Below are positions 42,068 to 51,676 of a stretch of 64,000 bases of DNA, piece after piece. The stretch is from an uncultured Bifidobacterium sp. GTDB lineage: Bacteria > Actinomycetota > Actinomycetes > Actinomycetales > Bifidobacteriaceae. Position 1 is the first letter of the stretch. Every line of letters begins with the position of its first letter. The position numbers and the translations under genes are program-made. The notes beneath the pieces were generated by a model that ran no database searches, was not told the origin of the DNA, and saw only the letters and a list, made by a program, of their open reading frames with translations. Location: NCBI RefSeq assembly GCF_949292005.1, contig NZ_CASEXV010000025.1:58673-122672 (forward strand), given 5' to 3'.

Positions 42068-42524
42068 TTCCCGGGATTCCCGGTCGGCCAAGGAAGAGGA
42101 TGATTCCATGGATCGTCCCCTGGGTGGCGCGGCCCGTCGCACATGGCAGCGCCGGGCGGTTCTCGAGCAACTGCGGGGATGCGACGATTTCGTCTCGGCC
42201 CAAGGGCTCCATCGACTTCTTGAGGCATCGGGAACATCCATAGGACTATCCACGGTCTATCGGCAGCTGAACTCGCTGGCCGAGGCGGGTCTTGCGGACA
42301 CGATCAGACTCAACGAGCGTCAGATGTTCCGCGTCTGCGAGGACGGGTCGAAGCACCACCATCATCTGGTCTGCGAGCGGTGCGGGAAGACCTTCGAGAT
42401 CGAGCCGCCCGATCAGGACTGGTTCGCCTCGGTCGCGCGACGCCACGACTTCATCGTCACCTCCCACACGATGGAGGTTTTCGGGCTGTGCAGCGAGTGC
42501 CAGGCCGAGCGGACGACGGTCTGA
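42051..42524 (+). CDS. Fur-family metalloregulator
   Basis: The 157-residue protein has the N-terminal winged helix (TWQRRAVLEQLRGCDDFVSAQGLHRLLEASGTSIGLSTVYRQLNSLAEAGLAD) and a metal-binding dimerisation domain with SKHHHHLVCERCGKTFEIE and a C-terminal CSEC. The two CxxC pairs form the structural zinc site. It may be Fur, Zur or PerR type; the short C-terminus and paired CxxC favour a Zur/Fur-like zinc-loaded protein, but this cannot be settled by eye. The TTGAGGAGGCGGGG site inside purK supports start 42051, 17 bases before the purK stop. The 3' end overlaps the convergent gene by 68 bases. Confidence 0.9.
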   Translation: MSGISDSRDSRSAKEEDDSMDRPLGGAARRTWQRRAVLEQLRGCDDFVSAQGLHRLLEASGTSIGLSTVYRQLNSLAEAGLADTIRLNERQMFRVCEDGSKHHHHLVCERCGKTFEIEPPDQDWFASVARRHDFIVTSHTMEVFGLCSECQAERTTV

Positions 42525-45156
42525 CTAGAGTGCGCGCCACATGCAGGGCCTCCGCCGCGTCCAGCGACGGAACATAGGCCTCCATGACGGCGAAGGCCAG
42601 CGCCGGCATTCTGGTGACATCCGGGATGCACACGTACACCGGATCCGGAACCGGATGGAATTTGCCTTTGAAGGCGTAGAGCGACCGGAATCCATAGGCT
42701 GGTTCGAGCATGTCCGACACGAGGGACAGCGCGTGGGAAACGATGTCGGCGTTCGGATGCGTGGATTCGTCCGTCTTGTCCGACGCAGTCTTGTCCGATT
42801 CCCCGTCGTCCAGTCCAGCAAGGGGGGCTGTCGACAGGCTCATGAAGGAGACGGCATTCTCAGGTGAGTCGATTCCCTGATCCCTCAGACGTTCAGCCAT
42901 CCTCGCGATGAGGAATTCCATGATTCCGTTGGGGCTGTCGGGACGATGACGCATGAAGTCGAGCGTCCATCCCACCACCACGCCGTCGCGGTAGGTCGGC
43001 AGCCAGCTTGTGACCCCCTGCACGATTCCCGACGAATCGATCGCGAGAAGAAGAGCGACCCGGGGATCCTCCAACTCGTCGACGCCCCCCAGTGTGAAGC
43101 GCATCTCCGGCAGCGATTTGGTCTCTGCCCACTGCTCGGAGATCTCGACTATCTGCCGCCGGACATCCTCGGAGGCCTCGGGGAATGTGGTGAGCACATC
43201 GGCGATGCCCAACTTCGCGGCCTTGTTGATGGCCGTGCGGATGTCCTGCCATTTCTTGCCGCGTGTCTGCCATTCGGAGGGACGGACGACCATCTCCGTC
43301 CCTATATGGATCGAAGTGCAGCCTTCCTCCTCCATAATCGTCCGTTCGTCGTCATGGACCGCATAGAAAGCGGGAACCCATGAGCGCTCGGCGCAGAACC
43401 CCATGAATCCGCGGATGCATTCCCTTCGCTCCGATAGATCCCCGATGGGTCCGGTGACGGTCAGGGCGATGGAATGAAGCACCCTGTAGGCGATGGCCGA
43501 GCGTCCGGTGGGGGAGATCCAGTATCCGTTGCCCTCCCAGGTGGTCATGAACGACATCGAGTTGCCTCCCTGCATCACCAGGGAGTTCGCTGTAACTCTG
43601 GCGTCCTCGTCAAGTCTCGCCTCGTCCTTGAGAAGCCATAGAAGCACCACGAACAGGGTCACCCATGGCACCAGCGCGGTGATTTGCGTGGCGGCGTTCG
43701 ACAAAGGGGTCGATGCGACCAGAGGGGATGCGAACAATCCGCCGAGGTTGAGAGGAAGGAGCGCGTGGATCAGCGTCAGGGCCGCCAGAGCGGGGGTCGC
43801 CGTCGGAGCGAAGGACTTGGGGAAAAGGGATGTGACGGCGAGGAATCCTATTGCTGCCGCGACGATGCCAGCTCCCACGGCGGCGGCTCCCGTAATCGCC
43901 TTCCGGGGGTTGGTGCGTATGGGGAAGCGGCGGAAGTTCAATGCGATGGCCACGGCGATGGACAGGGTGGGTATGGCCGTCGTCAGCAGGGAGGCCGTCA
44001 TGGATCCCACGGATGCGGGAAGATGGCCGTCCAGTCCGATCGGCGTCAGATAGTAGAGGGCTGCGAAAACCGCCAGGCCCACGTTGATGATGACGCTCAG
44101 CGCCGCCGCAAGTCGACGGCCTCGGTGCAGCCCCCAGGCGAGGACGGTCATGACGGCGACGGGGATGAGAAGACGCAGCCACATTCCGGCGGTGATGGCA
44201 TGCCTCATGCCGATCAGACTGACGCAGCTTTGCATGACATAGCTGGAAAGGCATCTGTCCAGCATCGCTGATCCCTCGTTTGTGGAGAGAAGCAGTCCCA
44301 ATCGCGTCAGGGGTCCAGCATGGGACGTCGACGTGATGGCCACCAAAGGTCCCAATGCCAGGGATAGTTGCAGATACGAGAGAAGACGTCGGATCTCGTG
44401 GTCGGTTCCGCGACGCCATGACGCGCGTGGGGAAGCACGGTGGGGCATGGCCAACCCGCAGAGCTGTCCGACGATCGCAGCCGACAACAGGCAATAGTCG
44501 GCGGGATTCCCGGCGAAAAGAAGCGTGGAGAGGATGGCCGTGTATCCGATTGTGAGAATCCGACGTCTGTGCAGCAGCGGCGCCATGTAGGCCGAGGCCA
44601 TCAATGGGCCGACCGCGAAAATCAGAGGTGAGAGATGCACCGGCATGTTTCGGATCCATTCCCCGGTGGACACATGGTCGGATATGAGCAGGGAGACTCC
44701 CAGTCCTGCGGCCGTGCCGCCGACGGACGATATGAGTGCGACGAGCACCGTGCGGATTGACCCCAGGCGGGTCTCCGCCAGCGCGAGGACGGCGATCAGG
44801 ACGATCGAGACGATCAGAAGACCAACGAATCCATGGACGATGACCATTGAGAGTGCCATTCGGGGCAGCCGCGACGAATGGGTGACGACCTCCTGGGACC
44901 ACAAGGCCTTGCGCCGCAGCAGGTGGATGATCATAAGGATCAGATTCGTCACCACAAGCAGCACCGTGGCGATGAGGGAGACTGGATGCGAGCGGATCCA
45001 CCGTGCCCCGTCCTCGGCCAATGGATGCCATCCATGGTCGGCGTCGCCATCGCCGTTCCCGGATCTTGATGGTGAATGGTCTTGTGTCGCGGCTTGTGCT
45101 GGTGCTTGCGGCGGTCTCTCCGGCAACGGCGATTCCTCCGGTGTGGTCCCGTGCAT
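42457..45156 (-). CDS. Polytopic membrane protein with C-terminal DUF2156 (MprF-like) domain
   Basis: From ATG 45156 the protein is 899 residues. A Pro/Ser/Gly-rich N-terminus is followed by many hydrophobic segments between about residues 60 and 545, whose first helices (VHGFVGLLIVSIVLIAVLALAE, LISSVGGTAAGLGVSLL) resemble rhomboid-like bundles. The cytoplasmic DUF2156/GNAT-fold domain has MTTWEGNGYWIS, GFMGFCAERSWVPAFYAV and WTLDFMRHRPDSPNGIMEFLIARM, as in lysyl-phosphatidylglycerol synthases. No lysyl-tRNA synthetase domain is fused. It may add an aminoacyl group to membrane lipids. An AGAAGGA site precedes the ATG. It follows the esterase gene, and its last 22 codons run into the convergent Fur gene. 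Confidence 0.85.
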   Translation of the reverse strand: MHGTTPEESPLPERPPQAPAQAATQDHSPSRSGNGDGDADHGWHPLAEDGARWIRSHPVSLIATVLLVVTNLILMIIHLLRRKALWSQEVVTHSSRLPRMALSMVIVHGFVGLLIVSIVLIAVLALAETRLGSIRTVLVALISSVGGTAAGLGVSLLISDHVSTGEWIRNMPVHLSPLIFAVGPLMASAYMAPLLHRRRILTIGYTAILSTLLFAGNPADYCLLSAAIVGQLCGLAMPHRASPRASWRRGTDHEIRRLLSYLQLSLALGPLVAITSTSHAGPLTRLGLLLSTNEGSAMLDRCLSSYVMQSCVSLIGMRHAITAGMWLRLLIPVAVMTVLAWGLHRGRRLAAALSVIINVGLAVFAALYYLTPIGLDGHLPASVGSMTASLLTTAIPTLSIAVAIALNFRRFPIRTNPRKAITGAAAVGAGIVAAAIGFLAVTSLFPKSFAPTATPALAALTLIHALLPLNLGGLFASPLVASTPLSNAATQITALVPWVTLFVVLLWLLKDEARLDEDARVTANSLVMQGGNSMSFMTTWEGNGYWISPTGRSAIAYRVLHSIALTVTGPIGDLSERRECIRGFMGFCAERSWVPAFYAVHDDERTIMEEEGCTSIHIGTEMVVRPSEWQTRGKKWQDIRTAINKAAKLGIADVLTTFPEASEDVRRQIVEISEQWAETKSLPEMRFTLGGVDELEDPRVALLLAIDSSGIVQGVTSWLPTYRDGVVVGWTLDFMRHRPDSPNGIMEFLIARMAERLRDQGIDSPENAVSFMSLSTAPLAGLDDGESDKTASDKTDESTHPNADIVSHALSLVSDMLEPAYGFRSLYAFKGKFHPVPDPVYVCIPDVTRMPALAFAVMEAYVPSLDAAEALHVARTLVRPSSARPGTRCTARKPPSCGR

Positions 45157-45223
45157 GTGTGATGGTCCTTCTGACGTTGGTGTGTGGTTCTGGATTGTGC
45201 GTCTGCCGCTCATGGAGGGCCTG

Positions 45224-46618
45224 TCATTGGCCGGATCCTGTGATGATGGAGATCTGATCGTCGCGGGACGCCGACCATGTCGATGCGCCTAGACCTGTGC
45301 GATGTCCGAAATCGTCGACCACGGGGACAAGACCATTGATAACCGTGTGCCAGTCGTGTCCGGATCTGCGGCTGATCATGACTGTCACGCGCATTCCTGC
45401 GGCTTTGGCCGCTTTGGCGATTCTCGCCTGGTTGCTTCTCGCATCCGCGTCCCACTCTCCGGACACCATCATCAGCGTCTGCGACGAGGGAGAGTGCCGA
45501 GCGATGATCGCTGTGGGCACATGCGCGTCGAACGCCTTCTCATCGCCGTTGAAGAAGCGGTCGATGGTCCGTTTCCGCGATCCGTCGCTGGGGGCGATCT
45601 CCGTGGAGGCCGCGAAGATGGACCCGAAGATCTTCGGATGGGCAGGACCTATCTGGACGCTGCATGTCCCGCCCTGAGAGAATCCGCCGATAAGCCACTG
45701 GCTGGAGGATGTCGACACCGGAAGTGTGTCGCGTATCCAGCGCGGCACATCCGTTGTCAGATAGGTCTCGGCCTCCCCATACACCGAGGTGTCGGCGCAG
45801 AGGGAGTTGTGGGTGAAGGCGCCGTTCTGATCGGGGGAGACGACGATGGGCGCGAGTCCATCATGGTGCGCCGCATACTCGTCCATGATGGCGGCGATCT
45901 TTCCGGCCGCCATCAAACGGGTGGGACTTCCCGGTTGTCCGGCAAGAAGAACCATGACAGGAAGCCGGGGAGGAGTGGCCGACAGTGCGGCCGGGGGGAG
46001 ATAGACGGTTGCCATGCGCGTCTGGAAACCGGACTTGGTGGCGGGTATGTGCACAGTCCTGACTATGCCGTGGGACGCCAGGGCACCATGAAGCTCGTCA
46101 TGCGCCGCCAGAAGACGCCATTGGCGCACGCTCATCACAGGGCGTGATATCGACGAGGAGTCCAGCATCGGATAGGGGTTGAATCCCAGGGCGGATCCCA
46201 CGGTCGTGTACTCGCCGTAGACCATATTGATGCTGGTGGCGCAGGTCAACACGACAAGAGGCACCAGCATGATGGCGACCACGCGTCGCGCCGATCTCGA
46301 CCTGCGGATGGTGATAAGCGCGAAGGCCACCAAGGACACCGTCGCGGCGACCACGGTCATGACCATCCACCCCACGCTGACACCGAAAGCCATCACAACG
46401 TCCGACAGGAACCATACGACCGCGTATCCGATGGCTCCTGCGGCGATGGTGGCGGCGGCGATGGTGGCGGCGGACGAGGCGGATCCCTTCCCCGGGGTCG
46501 TTCCTGATCGCCGAGGCTCGGGGAGAGCGGCCACAAGCGCCAGACAGACGACCACGGTCGCCGCGAGTAGGGAGGGAAACCATCCCGACAAAAGGGGTAT
46601 ACGCATGAGCACGTCCAT
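45224..46618 (-). CDS. Membrane-anchored alpha/beta-hydrolase (esterase D/antigen 85-like)
   Basis: The 464-residue protein has four hydrophobic segments in its first ~140 residues, then an extracellular hydrolase domain: MATVYLPPAAL, LPVMVLLAGQPG, the nucleophile elbow LIGGFSQGGTCS and the catalytic His in RSGHDWHTV. It resembles the esterase family that includes antigen 85 mycolyltransferases and tributyrin esterases; bifidobacteria lack mycolates, so another envelope acyl group is likely. The gene lies 67 nt upstream of the DUF2156 gene on the same strand. The start ATG 46618 has AAAGAGGTG upstream. Confidence 0.82.
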   Translation of the reverse strand: MDVLMRIPLLSGWFPSLLAATVVVCLALVAALPEPRRSGTTPGKGSASSAATIAAATIAAGAIGYAVVWFLSDVVMAFGVSVGWMVMTVVAATVSLVAFALITIRRSRSARRVVAIMLVPLVVLTCATSINMVYGEYTTVGSALGFNPYPMLDSSSISRPVMSVRQWRLLAAHDELHGALASHGIVRTVHIPATKSGFQTRMATVYLPPAALSATPPRLPVMVLLAGQPGSPTRLMAAGKIAAIMDEYAAHHDGLAPIVVSPDQNGAFTHNSLCADTSVYGEAETYLTTDVPRWIRDTLPVSTSSSQWLIGGFSQGGTCSVQIGPAHPKIFGSIFAASTEIAPSDGSRKRTIDRFFNGDEKAFDAHVPTAIIARHSPSSQTLMMVSGEWDADARSNQARIAKAAKAAGMRVTVMISRRSGHDWHTVINGLVPVVDDFGHRTGLGASTWSASRDDQISIITGSGQ

Positions 46619-46821
46619 CACGGCACCTCTTTCCCTTTTCCCGTTGCGATGTTACGTGGCGCCGAAATGGCTGGACATCGTTCGCGCGGATGAAGTGGGG
46701 GGTGCGGGTCATCCCATGGATGGGGTTCCAGCGGGTGGCGTATCATCGACAGGTATGTCGAAACGCCCCTTGCGGATGACGGATGCGCGCCATGCCGTGA
46801 TTGGCGGGATAGGAATGGTTC

Positions 46822-49182
46822 ATGGATGTTGTGACGAAGGATTCCCAGGGGGATTCCAATAAGGAGAAGATCGACGCCACGGTTGTCGTCGATTCTGCTG
46901 CCGTTGCCGCCGATGTCGCTGCCGACCCTGCCAGTATCGACGGCCACGCTGCTGACGCTGTCGATTCAGCGATTGCCGATCCCACCGGGTCCGGGAAATC
47001 TGAGACGTCACGGGAGTCTGAGGAGCCTGAGGAGTCTGGGGACTCCGAGGAATCTGGAGGCGCGGCGCAATCCGTGGATGTCGGTGGGGAAGGCGCCGCC
47101 AACGGCGATGGCAGTCAGCCAGCGCCCGTGGACGGCTCCCACTCATCGGACACGGTTGACGGTGGCGGCGCGAGTGATTCCGGCGACGAAAATGCGGCGT
47201 CAGAAGGTTTTCCGGTATGGGCCTATGTCCTGACCTTCCTTCTCGTGGACGTACTGTGCATTGCCATCATGCAGTGGGGCGTGACGCAGGACAGTTCGAC
47301 CGCGGATCTCTCCAGTCCGATCGTCGGTTTCTGGGGCATGGTCGCCAAGATGTGGACGAGCCTCAACTTCGTCTTCGTGCTCAACATGATCATGGTGGGC
47401 GTCGCCTATCTGGCCATATTGATGATCACCAACAGGATATGGGTGGCCTCCCCGATCGTCATCGTCGTGGCCACCATCATCGGCGTGGTGGAACGTTTCA
47501 AAGTGCAGATCCGCTATGAGGTGATTAACCCCGCGGACTTCAGTTTCCTGGGATCCGACGCCGGCAACCTCGTCAGCTTCATGCCGTCCGGTGCCCCTTT
47601 GGTGATAGCGGGCGCGGTGGCGGGCTTCGCCGTCCTCACTGTCATATTCGTCGTCATCGCACGGAAGGACGCGCGCGGAGGACGGATGATTCGATGTGAG
47701 AACGCCGGATTGGAGGCCGTCATCCGGCTTCTTCTCATCATCCTGCCAATCATGGTCGTCAGCCTGCACACGGCGACTGTCGGCATGGTCGACTCGGTGG
47801 CGAACAAGGTGTCGACGGCGATGGGGGACACGCCATCCATGTGGGATTCGGTCTATGACGCCCAGCGCAATGGCGTCGTCGTCTCGTTCCTTCGGCAGCT
47901 CAATCCGAAGATTATGGATGAGCCCTCCGGATACAGCGAAAGCACCATGAAGAAGATCGCCGCCAAGTACGCGAAGAAGGCCACGTCCATCAATAAGACG
48001 CGCACCAGCGAGCTGTCCAACAGCACGGTAGTCTTAATCCTCTCCGAATCGCTCTCCAATCCCGAACGTGTTCCGGGGCTAAGCCTGAACAAGAAGGTGA
48101 TTCCCGAGATCGACGAGATCAAAAGCTCGACCACCAGTGGTCTTATGCTTTCGTCGGGGTACGGCGGAGGAACGGCGAATCTGGAGTATATGGGTCTGAC
48201 GGGCCTGAGCATGGCCAATTTCGCGTCGTCTCTCACCAGCCCATACCAGCAGTTGGTTCCGACCGAGTCGTGGACACCGACGTTCAATCGCATATGGGGG
48301 TCGTCGTCGAACTCGATCGCCTTCCATCCCTATGAGCCTTCGATGTACTCGCGTGAGAGCAATTATGTGAAGTTCGGCTTCTCGAAGTTCTACACTTTGG
48401 GAAGTCCCCGGATCAAATACACCGCGAAACTGGGCGACTCCCCCTACGTTTCCGATGAATCGGCCTACAAAAGCGCGTTGGAGGAGATATCGTCGACATC
48501 CAACAACCAGTTCGTCCAGATCATCACTATGCAGAACCACATGCCATACCACGATTGGTATGCGAACAACGAGTTCACCGTCACCAGCACCGATTCCAGC
48601 AAGGAGCTCGGGGACGACGAGACGACGTCCATCGAGACCTACGCCAAAGGGGCGAGCATCACCTCGAAGGCCACGAAGAAGTTCCTCGATCAGTTGGATT
48701 CCCTCGACAAGCCCGTCACTGTCGTATTCTATGGGGATCATCTTCCGGGGATCTACTCCACGGCAAGCGAGGACAGCTCGAACTCCCTCGCCCTGCATCT
48801 GACGGACTACTTCATCTGGTCGAACAAGGCGTCGACGAGCAGTGGCGTCAAGGACGATGACGCGGCTTACACCTCACCCAACTTCTTCATGGCCCAGACG
48901 GCCGAGCATATGAACGCCAGAGTGTCCCCGTACCTCGCGTTCCTCACCACGCTCCACAGCAAAATCGCGGCCATGGAGCCTCCGCTCGTCAACACGATCC
49001 AGGGATGGTCGAGAATTCCCGAGGGCCAGTCGCTCTATCTCAACCAGAAGAGCGAGCCGCTGTCGAGCGTGGACTTCGACGAGGGAACGAAGACGCTTCT
49101 CAAGGACTACAAGCTGATCCAGTACGACATCACGGCAGGAAAGGGCTATCTGCGGTCGTTGGGCTTCATGACGGTGCCGTAA
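46822..49182 (+). CDS. LTA synthase-family sulfatase-domain membrane protein
   Basis: The 786-residue protein has a low-complexity acidic N-terminus of about 130 residues, five hydrophobic segments (about 132-330) and an extracellular alkaline-phosphatase-fold domain. The metal ligand Glu409 lies in LILSESLSNP, the probable nucleophile Thr451 in GYGGGTANLEYMGLTG, and Asp639-His640 in FYGDHLPGIY. This is the LtaS layout, which polymerises or transfers glycerol phosphate from phosphatidylglycerol. An AGGA site lies 7 nt before the ATG. It is divergent from the esterase/DUF2156 pair, forming an envelope cluster. The exact product (LTA, LTA primer or glycolipid decoration) is not decided by sequence. 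Confidence 0.88.
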   Translation: MDVVTKDSQGDSNKEKIDATVVVDSAAVAADVAADPASIDGHAADAVDSAIADPTGSGKSETSRESEEPEESGDSEESGGAAQSVDVGGEGAANGDGSQPAPVDGSHSSDTVDGGGASDSGDENAASEGFPVWAYVLTFLLVDVLCIAIMQWGVTQDSSTADLSSPIVGFWGMVAKMWTSLNFVFVLNMIMVGVAYLAILMITNRIWVASPIVIVVATIIGVVERFKVQIRYEVINPADFSFLGSDAGNLVSFMPSGAPLVIAGAVAGFAVLTVIFVVIARKDARGGRMIRCENAGLEAVIRLLLIILPIMVVSLHTATVGMVDSVANKVSTAMGDTPSMWDSVYDAQRNGVVVSFLRQLNPKIMDEPSGYSESTMKKIAAKYAKKATSINKTRTSELSNSTVVLILSESLSNPERVPGLSLNKKVIPEIDEIKSSTTSGLMLSSGYGGGTANLEYMGLTGLSMANFASSLTSPYQQLVPTESWTPTFNRIWGSSSNSIAFHPYEPSMYSRESNYVKFGFSKFYTLGSPRIKYTAKLGDSPYVSDESAYKSALEEISSTSNNQFVQIITMQNHMPYHDWYANNEFTVTSTDSSKELGDDETTSIETYAKGASITSKATKKFLDQLDSLDKPVTVVFYGDHLPGIYSTASEDSSNSLALHLTDYFIWSNKASTSSGVKDDDAAYTSPNFFMAQTAEHMNARVSPYLAFLTTLHSKIAAMEPPLVNTIQGWSRIPEGQSLYLNQKSEPLSSVDFDEGTKTLLKDYKLIQYDITAGKGYLRSLGFMTVP

Positions 49183-49198
49183 TCGAGGCGGATCAGCG

Positions 49199-49219
49199 GA
49201 CGCCTCCCGATGAGGCGTC
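49199..49219. terminator. Bidirectional stem-loop between convergent ltaS-like and purD genes
   Basis: GACGCCTC and GAGGCGTC form a perfect 8-bp stem with a CCGAT loop, 17 nt after the ltaS-like stop codon. There is no strong T-run, so efficiency is unclear. Confidence 0.6.
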
Positions 49220-49228
49220 TGTGCCGGC

Positions 49229-49254
49229 TATACGTGTCAACGCTGATACGTATA
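49229..49254. terminator. Second, AT-rich inverted repeat next to the purD stop
   Basis: TATACGTGTCA (49229-49239) and TGATACGTATA (49244-49254) pair over 11 bp with one G-U and an ACGC loop. It lies 10 nt downstream of the first stem and 4 nt beyond the purD stop. It could assist termination or be an operator-like palindrome. Confidence 0.45.
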
Positions 49255-49258
49255 AAAC

Positions 49259-50527
49259 TCAGTGAAGGGCCTTCGAGCCGATGTCGTGCCGGTAGAAGAG
49301 TCCCGGCATCTCCATGCGGTCCAATATGCCATACGCGCGATTCTGCGCATGCGCTATATCCGCGTCGTTTACGGTGAGAACGGCGACTCTGCCTGACGAC
49401 GAGACAAGCCCGCCCTCCGTGCCGGTCGCCACGCCCGCGTAATACACATGGTCGTCCTCAGTGGCCGGAATCGGCGGAACCGTGGCCCCGGTCACGGTGT
49501 TCTGCGGATACCCGTCCGACGCGACCACCACCGCCAGTGTGGATCCTGTGGTCCTCCAGGTGAATTCCGGTTCCTCTCCGTGCAGGATGGCCGCTATGGC
49601 CTGTCCCAGATCACTGGTCAGGCGCGGAAGGACGACCTCGGTCTCGGGGTCTCCGAAGCGCGCGTTGAATTCGATCACACGGGGACCGTCCGCGGTGGCG
49701 ATCAGTCCCGCATACAGGATTCCGGTGAATGGAGTGCCCTCGTCGGCCATGGCCCGCACTGTGGGACGGACGATGGAGTCGATCGCGGCGAGCACCACGT
49801 CATCGCCGATCTGTGGAACCGGACTGTAGGCCCCCATGCCTCCGGTGTTCGGACCCCGATCGCCGTCATACGCTCGCTTGTGGTCCTGCGAAATGGGCAT
49901 GGGCCAGAAGTCCGTTCCGTTGACGAAGCTCATGAGGGAGAACTCCTGGCCTTCGAGATAATCCTCGATGACAACCTTGGCGCCGGCGTTCCCAAAACGA
50001 TGGTCGATGAAAATGTCGTCCAGAGCCGCGATGGCGGTGTCCAGATCCATCGCGACGGTCACGCCCTTTCCCGCGGCGAGTCCGTCCGCCTTCACCACGA
50101 TGGGTGCTCCATGGTCGTGGACATAGCGGGAGGCCTGATCGAGGTCGTCGAAGGTGCGGTATCCGGCGGTGGGGATGTTGTGGCGGATCATGAGCTGCTT
50201 GGCGAAATCCTTGGACCCCTCGATCTGGGCGGCGGCCTTCGTCGGACCGAACGCCGGGATACCGGCATCGGCGAAGTCGTCGACCAGTCCCTCGATGAGG
50301 GGGACCTCGGGGCCGACGATGACCCAGTCGTAGGAGTTGTCCTTGACGAAGTCGATAAGCGCGGCGTGGTTGGACGGGTTCAGCTGCGTGGTGAGTATGC
50401 CGTCACCGCGCATGCCAGGGTTGCCGGGGGCCGCCGTGACCTCATCCACGCTTTCGCCCCTGAGAAGGGTCTGCGCGATGGTGTGCTCGCGCGCGCCTGA
50501 TCCTATGACCAGAACCTTCATGCCCAT
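49259..50527 (-). CDS. purD: Phosphoribosylamine-glycine ligase
   Basis: PurD joins phosphoribosylamine and glycine (GARS). The 422-residue ATP-grasp enzyme begins MGMKVLVIGSGAREHTIAQ and has VGPEVPLIEGLVDDF, PIVVKADGLAAGKGVTVA, the signature RAYDGDRGPNTGGMGAYSPVP and VIEFNARFGDPETEVVLPRL. I chose ATG 50527, which has GGAAGG 8 nt upstream; ATG 50521 and ATG 50533 are alternatives. It is last in the reverse purF-purM-purD set. Confidence 0.96.
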   Translation of the reverse strand: MGMKVLVIGSGAREHTIAQTLLRGESVDEVTAAPGNPGMRGDGILTTQLNPSNHAALIDFVKDNSYDWVIVGPEVPLIEGLVDDFADAGIPAFGPTKAAAQIEGSKDFAKQLMIRHNIPTAGYRTFDDLDQASRYVHDHGAPIVVKADGLAAGKGVTVAMDLDTAIAALDDIFIDHRFGNAGAKVVIEDYLEGQEFSLMSFVNGTDFWPMPISQDHKRAYDGDRGPNTGGMGAYSPVPQIGDDVVLAAIDSIVRPTVRAMADEGTPFTGILYAGLIATADGPRVIEFNARFGDPETEVVLPRLTSDLGQAIAAILHGEEPEFTWRTTGSTLAVVVASDGYPQNTVTGATVPPIPATEDDHVYYAGVATGTEGGLVSSSGRVAVLTVNDADIAHAQNRAYGILDRMEMPGLFYRHDIGSKALH

Positions 50528-50567
50528 ATCCATGTCCTTCCGTTGCCTGTCATGAGAATGCCGACGT

Positions 50568-51602
50568 TCATCGCAGCTCGACGTCTGCGTCCGTGCGGGT
50601 GACCACATCGCCGATCACGAATCCGGCGACGCCGCTGCCGTGGAGAAGCGCGAGGGTCTCGTCGGTCCGTGCCGCGTCCACGGCAAGGACCATCCCCACA
50701 CCCATGTTGAAGACGTTGAACATCTCCGCGTGTGGAATCGAACCGGCGCCCTCGATAACCGAGAAGATCGGCGGCACATTCCATGATGATGTGTCGATCC
50801 GCGCGGCGAGCGAGGATGGCAGCATGCGTGGGATGTTCTCGATGAATCCGCCGCCGGTGATGTGTGCCACGCCTTTGACCAGACGGGCTTTGAACAGTGG
50901 CGCCAGCGCCTTCACGTAGATGGTCGTCGGGGTGAGGAGAACGTCTCCCAGGGTGCGGCCGTCCAATGCGTCCAGTCTGGTGGAGGCGTTGTACCCGGCG
51001 ACGTCGAAGAGCGCGTGGCGGACCAGGGAGAATCCGTTGGAATGCACTCCTGATGACGGCAGCGCGATAAGGGCGTCGCCGTTGGCGATGGCGGAGCCGT
51101 CGACAATGGACGACCGCTCGGCTACGCCCACGGAGAATCCCGCGAGATCGTACTCGTCGGGCGAGTACATTCCCGGCATCTCCGCCGTCTCACCGCCGAT
51201 CAGGGCGCATCCCGCCTCGACACATCCGTCGGCCACGCCCGAGACCACCTGTTCGAGAAGACGAGGATTGTTCTTCCCGCAGGCGATGTAGTCGAGGAAG
51301 AACAGCGGCTGCGCCCCCTGCGCGGCGATGTCGTTCACGCACATGGCGACGCAGTCGATTCCGATCGTGTCGTGCCGGCCCACCATCGAGGCGAGCATAA
51401 GCTTCGTCCCGACGCCATCGGTGCCGGAGATGAGGATGGGGTCCGAATATCCTAGGGACGCGAGGTCGAAAAGACCTCCGAACCCTCCGATACCGCCCAT
51501 CACTCCGGGGCGACCGGTGCGCTCCACGTGGGATTTGATGCGTCGGACGACCTCATAGCCCGCTTCGACGCTCACTCCGGCTTCCTCATAGGCCTGTGGC
51601 AT
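50568..51602 (-). CDS. purM: Phosphoribosylformylglycinamidine cyclo-ligase
   Basis: PurM closes the imidazole ring to form AIR. The 344-residue AIR synthetase-fold protein has [61 protein letters not shown] and [17 protein letters not shown]. The length is normal. ATG 51602 follows a TAGCGTGCC stretch with weak ribosome binding site AAGGTAG. It sits between purF (74 nt upstream) and purD. Confidence 0.97.
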   Translation of the reverse strand: MPQAYEEAGVSVEAGYEVVRRIKSHVERTGRPGVMGGIGGFGGLFDLASLGYSDPILISGTDGVGTKLMLASMVGRHDTIGIDCVAMCVNDIAAQGAQPLFFLDYIACGKNNPRLLEQVVSGVADGCVEAGCALIGGETAEMPGMYSPDEYDLAGFSVGVAERSSIVDGSAIANGDALIALPSSGVHSNGFSLVRHALFDVAGYNASTRLDALDGRTLGDVLLTPTTIYVKALAPLFKARLVKGVAHITGGGFIENIPRMLPSSLAARIDTSSWNVPPIFSVIEGAGSIPHAEMFNVFNMGVGMVLAVDAARTDETLALLHGSGVAGFVIGDVVTRTDADVELR

Positions 51603-51676
51603 GGCACGCTACCTTTCGCTTGTGGTTGATGATGGGCGGACGGGACAGGAGTCCGTCGGATGGTGTGAACCCGCTG

